Of a stretch of DNA of 64,000 nt, positions 32,238 to 38,902 are shown piece by piece. The notes beneath the pieces were generated by a model. That model ran no database searches. It was not told the DNA's origin and worked only from the letters and a program-made list of their open reading frames with translations. This stretch comes from Streptomyces regalis (GTDB lineage: Bacteria > Actinomycetota > Actinomycetes > Streptomycetales > Streptomycetaceae), in NCBI RefSeq assembly GCF_001509475.1, contig NZ_LLZG01000388.1:1-64000 (forward strand). The letters are read 5' to 3'. Made by a program: the position numbers and the translations under genes. Numbering within the stretch: position 1 is the first letter of the stretch; each line of letters begins with the position of its first letter.

Positions 32238-32804
32238 TCAGGCAGCTTGGTGACGTTGCTGAGCTCCTCGGCTCGGCAGAGCCACCCGCGTCCCTTCGGA
32301 ACGCGGGACACCGGACGCCGGATCCGTACACCCCGCAACAGCATTGCGGCTTGGCCGGGAGCCGGGGCACGCCGACACATGCACGAGGGAGGTCGCCTGC
32401 GCTGGCCGCGGCTCCAATTCGAACCATGTCGTCTTTCCCGCTGGATCAGGAACCGCCCCCCAAGCGTCAGCCAGCGCGTCGACAAGAAACAGCCCCCGAC
32501 CACCCTCGTCCTCCGGACCAGCACTCGTCGGAATCGGGACGATGGCCTCAACATCGGTGACCTCGACGCGCAGCCGCTCCCCAGTCCACCTCACGCACAC
32601 CACACACGGAGCGTCTGTGTGCCTGATGGCGTTCGCGATCACCTCGCCGGCCAACAGCTCCAGGTCGCCTACGAGCTGCTCGTTCATGACCAAGCCGATC
32701 CTCCGAGCACGCTCGACAACGCGTTTCCGTGCAGGCCGCACTTCGCCGAGGGCGGCCGGAACCTTGAACGCATAGGGCAGTTCTTCGAGCGGATGGTGCG
32801 ACAT
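32238..32804 (-). CDS. RsbW/SpoIIAB-like HATPase anti-sigma-type protein (188 aa)
   Basis: Residues 10-125 form a GHKL ATPase: N-box LAGEVIANAIRHT, G1-type RVEVTDVEAIV and G2 EGGRGLFLVDALADAWG. Streptomycetes encode dozens of such proteins, some binding sigma factors and others paired with XRE/DUF397 proteins. The C-terminal 60 residues are low-complexity. A palindrome (32963-32978) lies 160 bp upstream. No XRE or DUF397 partner gene is recognisable next to it. It lies 1.3 kb from an ECF sigma gene, but a link between them is only speculative. Confidence 0.85.
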   Translation of the reverse strand: MSHHPLEELPYAFKVPAALGEVRPARKRVVERARRIGLVMNEQLVGDLELLAGEVIANAIRHTDAPCVVCVRWTGERLRVEVTDVEAIVPIPTSAGPEDEGGRGLFLVDALADAWGAVPDPAGKTTWFELEPRPAQATSLVHVSACPGSRPSRNAVAGCTDPASGVPRSEGTRVALPSRGAQQRHQAA

Positions 32805-33281
32805 GGCTAGACCTTTCGCGGGCAGTGAGCTAGCGCATCAATGCGATCTCCTAGAGACGACGGATCGCTCGCCAGCCTCACCGGGCAGCCAAGCCTCCAG
32901 CGGTAACCCGGCCAGGTGGCGGACAACCACCATGCCCATGAACTGGCCAACTGCCTATTCCCGGAGTGATATCACTCCAGCAATGTCATTCCGGCTAATT
33001 CCTCCCGCAGACGTAACGGAGGGCGTGGGCCATCGCCGGAGTCCTCCGCCGCAAGGGATCGGTTTCAGCGCCAACGGCTTTACCGATGAATCGGCGGCTC
33101 GCGACCAGGCCCTGCTCCAAGCCCTCTAGAAAGCGGCCCAGCACCAGGCCCAGCAACATCCCGTTCCCGCCGCGCCCGTACGCAGCAGACCCAGCCGCGG
33201 ACGGTGAACACGAACGCCGAGGGCGGGCCCGCGGTCTTCACTGCGTAGTCCGCCCTCGGCGACAGTGCGAATTGGCTGGAG
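32805..33281. other. Intergenic region with a 16-bp palindrome
   Basis: No gene is supported in these 477 bp; short open frames show no conserved features. It contains the perfect palindrome at 32963-32978 and separates host-like cargo from the phage late module. Confidence 0.45.
32963..32978. promoter_or_regulatory. Palindrome GGAGTGATATCACTCC
   Basis: A perfect 16-bp dyad 160 bp upstream of the HATPase gene. It has the size and symmetry of a homodimeric repressor site. A regulator of the WhiJ/XRE kind often accompanies such ATPases, but none is seen here. Confidence 0.45.
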
Positions 33282-33449
33282 CTACAGCATCGGGAAGGTG
33301 CCGCCACCCAGCGTCCATACGCCGCTCAGGCACAGCAGCAGCGTGAGCACGGTCAGTACCCGGACCGGGCGGCGCTGCAGCGTCAGATGGAAGTCGCCGA
33401 CGCGCAGTTCGAGGTACGGCTGCTGCGGCGGCTGGCGGTTCTTGGTCAC
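33282..33449 (-). CDS. Small single-pass membrane protein (55 aa)
   Basis: GTG 33449 overlaps the upstream TGA (GTGA) and follows AGGAGCG. The chain starts VTKNRQPPQQPYLELRVGDF and has one membrane segment, VLTVLTLLLCLSGVWTLGGG, near its C-terminus. It is the last gene of the sigma-factor operon. Possibly a lysis accessory or part of a membrane sensor with the 2-TM protein before it. Confidence 0.6.
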   Translation of the reverse strand: MTKNRQPPQQPYLELRVGDFHLTLQRRPVRVLTVLTLLLCLSGVWTLGGGTFPML

Positions 33450-34078
33450 GTGCGCTCCTTCCGACCCAGAAGGACGTCGACACTGCGGGTGATCGCCGCC
33501 AGTGCCTGATCAGCGGGCCTACGCTCCTGGTCGGCAGCGAGCCTCGCGATGACGCTGCCCACATGGAAGATCACTGCGGGCATGGTCGCGATGATGAGGG
33601 GGGCGAGCGCCTCCGTACCCGCGGAAGTGTCCTCCCCACCGGAGAAGGCCCAGGCGACGAGGAAACCGATGCCGGTGGCGATACCCAGGACACCCACGGC
33701 CGCGAACCCCACGGTGAGGATGCGACCCCATACCTGGGCCCGGCGGACCCGGCGGGCATACCGCTTGGGAGCGGTGTGCGCCGCCATGTTGAGGCGCTTC
33801 CATGCGCGGGCTTCGCGGGCCCGGCGGGAACCGCCCCGGATATCAGGAGTGGTGAGCCGCGTCAGGATGCAGTTTGCGACACGGGTCCGGCAGGAGCGGG
33901 CTCGCCCTTCGGGGGCGCGGGCGCGCCGGGCGTCGCGCTCGATGGCGGACGCCGCGCGCAATGCCGCCAGTTCACGGGCGGTGTCACCGGGCTGGTCCTG
34001 GTAGTGCTGGACCAGGGCGCTGTCGAGCTGCTTGAGCTGGGCGAGTCGGCGGTCCCAGTCGCGGTCGTTGGCGTTCAT
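33446..34078 (-). CDS. Two-TM membrane protein in sigma-factor operon (210 aa)
   Basis: ATG 34078 overlaps the sigma gene stop (ATGA). The N-terminal 115 residues are basic and cytoplasmic-looking. Two membrane segments follow (ILTVGFAAVGVLGIATGIGF and LAPLIIATMPAVIFHVGSVI), then a short soluble tail. No zinc-containing anti-sigma signature (HxxxCxxC) is present. Coupling to an ECF sigma suggests a membrane-bound regulator, yet a lysis-related role is also possible given the nearby holin. Confidence 0.65.
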   Translation of the reverse strand: MNANDRDWDRRLAQLKQLDSALVQHYQDQPGDTARELAALRAASAIERDARRARAPEGRARSCRTRVANCILTRLTTPDIRGGSRRAREARAWKRLNMAAHTAPKRYARRVRRAQVWGRILTVGFAAVGVLGIATGIGFLVAWAFSGGEDTSAGTEALAPLIIATMPAVIFHVGSVIARLAADQERRPADQALAAITRSVDVLLGRKERT

Positions 34079-34662
34079 GCGGTTCCTCCTTCCAGGCTGA
34101 GGTGGGGCAGTTCGGGTTCTGCGGTCTGCTTACGCAACCGCTCCTTGGCGCGCCGTACGTTGGCGGACACGGAGGCGCGCTTGATGCCGAGGATCTCGGC
34201 GGTGACCTCGCGGGAGAAGCCGAGGTACTCACGCAGCAGTAGGGTCTCGCGCAGCTCCGGGCTGAGCCGGTTGATGGCCCGCAGCGTCTCGGCGTGCTCG
34301 TACGCGACCTCTGGGCCGTGGATTTTGGCGACGGTGTCCCAGGCGCTGGCGTCCGGCAACTCGTCCACGGTGTCAACCGGACGCCGGGCCGTGGCGCGGA
34401 AGGCGTCGATAGCCTTTCCCGACGCGATCTGGCGCAGCAGCCCGAGAAGGCCCTTCGGGTTGACGTCCTTCACTTCGTCGTTGAGCAGCATCCGGTAGAA
34501 ACGCTCGAATGTCTCCTGTCTGAGTGCATCGACGTCGGCATTCGGCCCAGCCAGCGGGGCGATGACGGCCTCGACGTGCTTCTTGCACTCCGTGTACGTG
34601 CGGTCGAACAGAGCCTCGATCTGGTCGAGGCTCATGGAACGGGTCAGAGAGCGGCGCACCAC
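34075..34662 (-). CDS. ECF-type sigma-70 family factor (195 aa)
   Basis: GTG 34662 with GAGGG upstream is preferred; ATG 34635 (MSLDQIEALFDRTYTECKKH) is the alternative and lacks a clear ribosome site. Region 2 spans about 15-90 (IDAFRATARRPVD at its end). Region 4 (INRLSPELRETLLLREYLGF, REVTAEILGIKRASVSANVR) is a complete HTH. ECF factors redirect RNA polymerase; a phage-encoded one could turn on late genes or respond to the membrane protein encoded downstream. Its target promoters are not identified, and the early cassettes look like housekeeping-sigma promoters instead. Confidence 0.85.
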   Translation of the reverse strand: MVRRSLTRSMSLDQIEALFDRTYTECKKHVEAVIAPLAGPNADVDALRQETFERFYRMLLNDEVKDVNPKGLLGLLRQIASGKAIDAFRATARRPVDTVDELPDASAWDTVAKIHGPEVAYEHAETLRAINRLSPELRETLLLREYLGFSREVTAEILGIKRASVSANVRRAKERLRKQTAEPELPHLSLEGGTA

Positions 34663-34958
34663 GGTGCCCTCACCCCCCGTCCGCGTCCGGGCCGGTGGCC
34701 CATGTGGCGAGCCTGGTCGGCTACTTCGGTCATGTCTATAAGACCGACAGCGAAGCCGAAAAGGCGACTGTGAACCGTTCCGAGTCGAGTGGAGGCTCCG
34801 CCCAGCTGCCCGTAGCTCCGATGCGAAGGCGTGGGGATTTCCGGTAGAGCGTGTTCCACAATCCACAGGATGCATCACTGGACGCATACGAGGCGTCCCC
34901 CGTCGGTGCCGATCTTCCGACTGGGAAGGGGCGATGGCGGTTGAACAAGGAAGACTGA

Positions 34959-35000
34959 AGCCCGCGTCCGTCATCGGATGGTCCGAGGGGCAGGCGGGCT
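34959..35000 (-). terminator. Hairpin downstream of the holin gene
   Basis: AGCCCGC and GCGGGCT (7 bp) with complementary inner stretches (GGACC..., ...GGAC) form a stem-loop 9 bp after the holin stop on the minus strand. This suits the end of the tail/lysis operon. No strong U tract. Confidence 0.45.
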
Positions 35001-35008
35001 GACCGGGT

Positions 35009-35227
35009 TCAGTCCTGGATGGTGCGTGGCGGTTCCAGGAGCAGGGCCCTGCTGGTCTTGCGGTCCTCGACGCGCTGTACCGCTTCGCCGGTGCCGAGAA
35101 TCGCGGCCACCAGGGCAAGGATTAGCCCGGTCGGCAGCCCATCGACGTAGTAGGCAATCAGCGAAAGCGCCGCAGCGGCGATGGCGTACAGGCGGGTGCT
35201 GTGGTCATGGATGAAGTCGTTGATCAA
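35009..35227 (-). CDS. Holin-like protein (72 aa)
   Basis: TTG 35227 overlaps the endolysin stop (TTGA) and follows GGGAAC. Two hydrophobic stretches, LYAIAAAALSLIAYYVDG and LPTGLILALVAAILGTGEAV, are followed by a charged tail (QRVEDRKTSRALL), the classic small two-TM holin layout. Position immediately after the endolysin supports release of that enzyme through the membrane. Holin families diverge greatly, so the call rests on context and topology. Confidence 0.75.
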   Translation of the reverse strand: MINDFIHDHSTRLYAIAAAALSLIAYYVDGLPTGLILALVAAILGTGEAVQRVEDRKTSRALLLEPPRTIQD

Positions 35228-36279
35228 GGTCGGTTCCCGTAGGCGAGTTGGTGCAGAAGGTCCCAGCCGCGTCGGCCGATGGCCGGGTCATTGGGACAGC
35301 CGGTGGTGTGGAGGTTGTGCTTGCGGTTGAAGCCGGAGACCGCCTTCTGGGTCTGCGGGCCGTAGTTGTCGGATAGCGGCACCGACCGGTCGAGCCATCC
35401 GGTGTCCTTGAGGGCTTGCTGGAGTCGTTTGGCCGAGGGCGAGTTACGGCCCGGGGCGAGCCCGGCCGGGAACGGCGGCGCCGGGTACGTCTTTCCGCTG
35501 GTCTTGCCGGGGATCTTCAGCCGCTGCCCAGCCGTGATGACGTACGGCGCGGTGATGCCATTGGTCTGGGCGATGGACTGCCAACTGATGCCGAGATGCT
35601 TGCCGATCCCGGAGAGCGTCTCCCCGCTCTTCACCGTGTACGTGGTGCCGCCAGCGGAGCCCCCGCTGGGCTCTCTTCCAATGGGGCGCCCCTCCAGGCG
35701 AGCCGCGACCCGGCCGCGAAGCCAGCTCATCGCGAAGCCCTTGGGATCGACCTTCCCCGGCTGCCACTCCAGGTGGCCGATCACGCTCGCCGCGCTCCAG
35801 CCATGGAGCCGGCAGAGCGCGGCAGAGACCCGCTCGATCGCATCGAGTTGCGCGGCCGGCCACGGGTCGTGGCCATCGCCGAGGTTCTCGCACTCCCACC
35901 CGTAGAACGATGTATTGCCGTCTGTATCAGCCTGGTTGGCTGTGGGCAGCGCGCGTTCGGCGATGACGGCCTGGAGGACATCGCTGTCTCCGCGTCCGGC
36001 GTGGTTGGCCCTGCCGTTTCCGATCAGATGAACCGTGCCGTCCTTAGCGATCACGCCGTGACACAGCGGACCCGGAAGGCCCTCGTACCCGCGCTCGCAG
36101 ATGCTGACGGTGTTACTCGTACCGGACGTCACCGTGTGGTGGATCATCACGCCGCGGACAGGGCCCCACGGGCCCTTGTGGTTTCGGTTGTGGGTGCGCC
36201 AGCCGGAACGCTCGACGACCCGCACGCCTTCTGCGCGCAGTGCCGCGACCAGCCGGTCAGGATTCAGGGGTGTTGCCAA
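35224..36279 (-). CDS. Endolysin: amidase + LysM + peptidoglycan-binding domain (351 aa)
   Basis: Residues 20-185 form an amidase_2/PGRP domain: GVMIHHTVTSGTSNTVSICE (first zinc His), FYGWECENLGDGHDPWPAAQ, and VIGHLEWQPGKVDPKGFAMS (zinc His and catalytic K/D). A LysM repeat follows at about 210-255 (TYTVKSGETLSGIGKHLGIS). The C-terminus is a PG_binding_1-like unit (SAKRLQQALKDTGWLDRSVP...YGPQTQKAVSGFNRKHNL). It cleaves the N-acetylmuramoyl-L-alanine bond during lysis. No signal peptide, so it needs the holin encoded next. Confidence 0.93.
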   Translation of the reverse strand: MATPLNPDRLVAALRAEGVRVVERSGWRTHNRNHKGPWGPVRGVMIHHTVTSGTSNTVSICERGYEGLPGPLCHGVIAKDGTVHLIGNGRANHAGRGDSDVLQAVIAERALPTANQADTDGNTSFYGWECENLGDGHDPWPAAQLDAIERVSAALCRLHGWSAASVIGHLEWQPGKVDPKGFAMSWLRGRVAARLEGRPIGREPSGGSAGGTTYTVKSGETLSGIGKHLGISWQSIAQTNGITAPYVITAGQRLKIPGKTSGKTYPAPPFPAGLAPGRNSPSAKRLQQALKDTGWLDRSVPLSDNYGPQTQKAVSGFNRKHNLHTTGCPNDPAIGRRGWDLLHQLAYGNRP

Positions 36280-36339
36280 CGTCGGCGCTCGATATCTCCC
36301 CGCGCCCGATCTTGAAGTTGAGGATGCTCGACCCTCTGC

Positions 36340-36696
36340 CTACGGCGGTGTCCCGCGCGAGACGATCCACAGCTGCAGGGCCATGAGGAGCAGCGGGGCC
36401 ACGAAGGACGAGATCACCAGCCGCCTCGTCGCGGCAGCTTGCGTCTGGTCCTCGCGCCGCTGCTGCTCGGCCCGCTCCAGGCTCTGATCATGCTCACCGC
36501 GAAGCCCGGCCAGGCCAGCCTCGATCTGGCTGATGCGCTGATCGACCGCTCGTTGGTCTGCCCGGTACACGTCTTGGGTGACGACCTGGTCGAGGCGTGC
36601 GGCGAGTTGTGCGAGGTCGCCGCGAAGGTCCTCACGCAGTTGCGAGACGGCACGGTGCAGCTCCCACAGCGTGGGCTCGGCACTCGGCGGTACGGA
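36340..36696 (-). CDS. Coiled-coil protein with C-terminal TM, lysis-associated (118 aa)
   Basis: GTG 36696 (VSVPPSAEPTLWELHRAVSQ) with GGGAG 8 nt upstream is chosen. A long coiled coil (LREDLRGDLAQLAARLDQVV, RISQIEAGLAGLRGEHDQSL) leads to one membrane segment VISSFVAPLLLMALQLWIVS at the C-terminus. This architecture is common next to actinophage endolysins and may be a second holin or a spanin-like partner. Family not named. Confidence 0.65.
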   Translation of the reverse strand, partial: SVPPSAEPTLWELHRAVSQLREDLRGDLAQLAARLDQVVTQDVYRADQRAVDQRISQIEAGLAGLRGEHDQSLERAEQQRREDQTQAAATRRLVISSFVAPLLLMALQLWIVSRGTPP

Positions 36697-36834
36697 CACC
36701 GCAATCACTCCCGGCGGCCCCGCGCCCTGCTTCGATCGTACGGGGCCCAAGGGGGCCGGTGATTCTTACGGCGACGTGATCGCAGCAGGGAAATCCGGTG
36801 GCAGCGCGCGCCGTCTTCCTGCCAGCTTGTCTGG

Positions 36835-37464
36835 ATGCTGTTGATACTCACGGGATCAAGCTGCTCGGGTAAGTCCACGCTCGCCTTCCCTGTCGGGGAA
36901 CGGTTTGACCGGCTCGTTGTCCACGAGATGGACGAGAGCGGCGTCCCGCAGAACCCTTCCCGGTACTGGCGAAACCACATCACCGAGGAGTGGATTCAGC
37001 GCACGCTCGAGTACCAGGCCGACGGCGTTGACCTTTTGCTGACTGGCCAGACTCCACTCGGCGAGATCCTGGCCGCGCCATCGGCACCTCTGCTGGACGG
37101 GATCGCGATGTGCCTGGTCGACGTGGCCGATGCTGAACGACGTCGGCGTCTGGACGTGCGTGATCCGGGACGCTGGTCGGAAGCCGCCATCGATGCGTAC
37201 ATCAACTGGGCGGCCTGGCATCGGGGGCACGCACAAGATCCCGAGCATCGCCCCGAGGTCATCATGGACAAGGGCGCGCCCACTATGGCTTGGCATCGGT
37301 GGACGTCGTGGACGGCCAATGACCCGAGGTGGCAGACCCATATCCTCGACACCACCGACCGTGATCGGCAGGACTGCCTCGCCGAACTGGAGCAGTGGAT
37401 CATTCGGGGTCGCGCGGATTTCCGGGCCGGCCGCCATCCTCTGAGCCTTGACTGGATGGGATGA
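36835..37464 (+). CDS. P-loop kinase-like protein (209 aa), plus-strand insert
   Basis: Walker A GSSCSGKS occurs at residues 7-14 (MLLILTGSSCSGKSTLAFPV). A lid-like Arg-rich segment (DVADAERRRRLDVRDPGRW) and a helical C-terminus follow, as in small-molecule or nucleoside kinases of the AAA_33/adenylate-kinase superfamily. It is read against the surrounding tail/lysis operon, so it has its own promoter and is probably a moron gene expressed in the lysogen. Possible phosphorylation of a drug or nucleotide is speculation. Confidence 0.8.
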   Translation: MLLILTGSSCSGKSTLAFPVGERFDRLVVHEMDESGVPQNPSRYWRNHITEEWIQRTLEYQADGVDLLLTGQTPLGEILAAPSAPLLDGIAMCLVDVADAERRRRLDVRDPGRWSEAAIDAYINWAAWHRGHAQDPEHRPEVIMDKGAPTMAWHRWTSWTANDPRWQTHILDTTDRDRQDCLAELEQWIIRGRADFRAGRHPLSLDWMG

Positions 37465-37552
37465 ACCACCGCCCGCTGATGCGTCGCAGTGCTCGGCGGA
37501 CGCGGGCGTGCCTGTAGCGGGAATTCGCACGGAGTCGCCCTCTTGCTGGGCT

Positions 37553-38884
37553 CTACCGGCCGTCGATGAGGTGCTCGGCGAGGAAAGGGGAGAACGTGCC
37601 GGCAGTAACGTCGGGGGCCACGCCGCACATGCCGTCGGAGTCGCCGGGGACTTTGATCCACAGCAGGTATTCGGCGCCACCGACGCCGATCGAGGAGGGG
37701 ACGCCGAGGCGGCGGCCCGCCGGGTTGCAGTAGTCGACGTGCTGCCCGTTCTCGTCCATGGCGCCGTTGCCGTTGCGGGAGGTGTCGATGACGAACCGTG
37801 CACCAGTTACGCCGAGTGCGGCGAGGGCTTGGGCGACCTGGTGCCCGTAGGTACAGGAGACGTCGGTGGAGTCGTAGTTCGCCACACCGATCGCGAAACC
37901 CCTTGCACTGGCTGCCCCGCCTGCCGCGAGCCGGGCGGCCATGTCGTCAGGCTTGATCCAGGTGGCGTTGCCCCCGTCGAGGTAGGAGCGGACGAGAGGA
38001 CGCGCGGCGAGCGCGTTGGCCGCGTATGCGACGAGGCCGGCCCGTTCTGCTCGCGCCACTTCTGTGGGGAGACTGCCCAGTTGGCTGAGGGAGTCCGGTT
38101 CGACGATGACCAGGGCAGGGCGGTCGCCGATGCCCGCAGCGAAGGCGTCGATCCATGTGCGGTACTCCTCGGGGGACCTGGCCCCGCCACTGGACTGGCC
38201 ACCGTTGTCCCGGTTGAACATGTTGTAGGCCGCCAGGATCGGCAGCCGACCGGCCGCTGCCGCAGCCGTCACATAGGCGTCCACGTCGGCCCGGATGTCC
38301 TTGTTCCAGTCGCCGAACCACTTCGCGGTCGGCCGCCGTACCAGTGAGCGGGCGATCTTCGTGGCCCGGGGATCGGCGGGGTTCGCGGCGACCCACTTCG
38401 CGGCGTTGGAATCCGGGTCGGCGTAGAAGCCTTCACGAACGGTGGAGCAGGTCAGGCGGACCTCCGTCAGGTAGACGGTGACCGCTGTTCCCTGGCCGAA
38501 CTGGAAACTCACTTGCCCCGCCGTGGTGTCGAGAGGGGAAGTGAAGGTGAGGACGAAGTGCGTGTCTACCGCCGGCAGCGTTACCGTGCGGTCCACCGCG
38601 GCCGTCCACGGATCCGCGCCGAGACCGACCTGCGCGCGCAATGTGGTGCCGGGCTGGCTGGCGCGCGCGGTGAACGTCAACGTGTAGGTGCAGCCGGAGC
38701 GCAGGGCGATGTTGTCCTGCCCGAACGGTGCATCCCACAGGTTGGCGGCGTCGGTGGTGGCGTTTGCCTCCAGGCCGATGCCCGGGGCATTCAGGGTGAC
38801 CATGTTGGGGTCGCCGGACCACCAGCCGCTGGTGCCGTTGGTGAAGGTGCCGTTGGTGACGAGGTCTCCGTACAGGGCGGCCAC
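37553..38884 (-). CDS. Phage tail protein with CBM and GH6 cellulase domain (443 aa)
   Basis: GTG 38884 follows AAGGAGC. Residues 1-145 are a beta-sandwich like carbohydrate-binding CBM4_9 modules (NGTFTNGTSGWWSGDP...YTLTFTARASQPGTTLRAQV). Residues 150-443 are a glycoside hydrolase family 6 barrel: GFYADPDSNAAKWV, ARSLVRRPTAKWFGDWN, AAYNMFNRDNGGQ with the catalytic-acid Asp, LVIVEPDSLSQLG, YLDGGNATWI, FVIDTSRNGNGA and LWIKVPGDSDGMCG. It lacks a signal peptide, unlike secreted cellulases, and stands between tail fibre and lysis genes. It therefore probably cuts a beta-1,4-glucan on the host surface during adsorption. Confidence 0.88.
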   Translation of the reverse strand: MAALYGDLVTNGTFTNGTSGWWSGDPNMVTLNAPGIGLEANATTDAANLWDAPFGQDNIALRSGCTYTLTFTARASQPGTTLRAQVGLGADPWTAAVDRTVTLPAVDTHFVLTFTSPLDTTAGQVSFQFGQGTAVTVYLTEVRLTCSTVREGFYADPDSNAAKWVAANPADPRATKIARSLVRRPTAKWFGDWNKDIRADVDAYVTAAAAAGRLPILAAYNMFNRDNGGQSSGGARSPEEYRTWIDAFAAGIGDRPALVIVEPDSLSQLGSLPTEVARAERAGLVAYAANALAARPLVRSYLDGGNATWIKPDDMAARLAAGGAASARGFAIGVANYDSTDVSCTYGHQVAQALAALGVTGARFVIDTSRNGNGAMDENGQHVDYCNPAGRRLGVPSSIGVGGAEYLLWIKVPGDSDGMCGVAPDVTAGTFSPFLAEHLIDGR

Positions 38885-38902
38885 AGGTGCTTGCTCCTTG
38901 GG

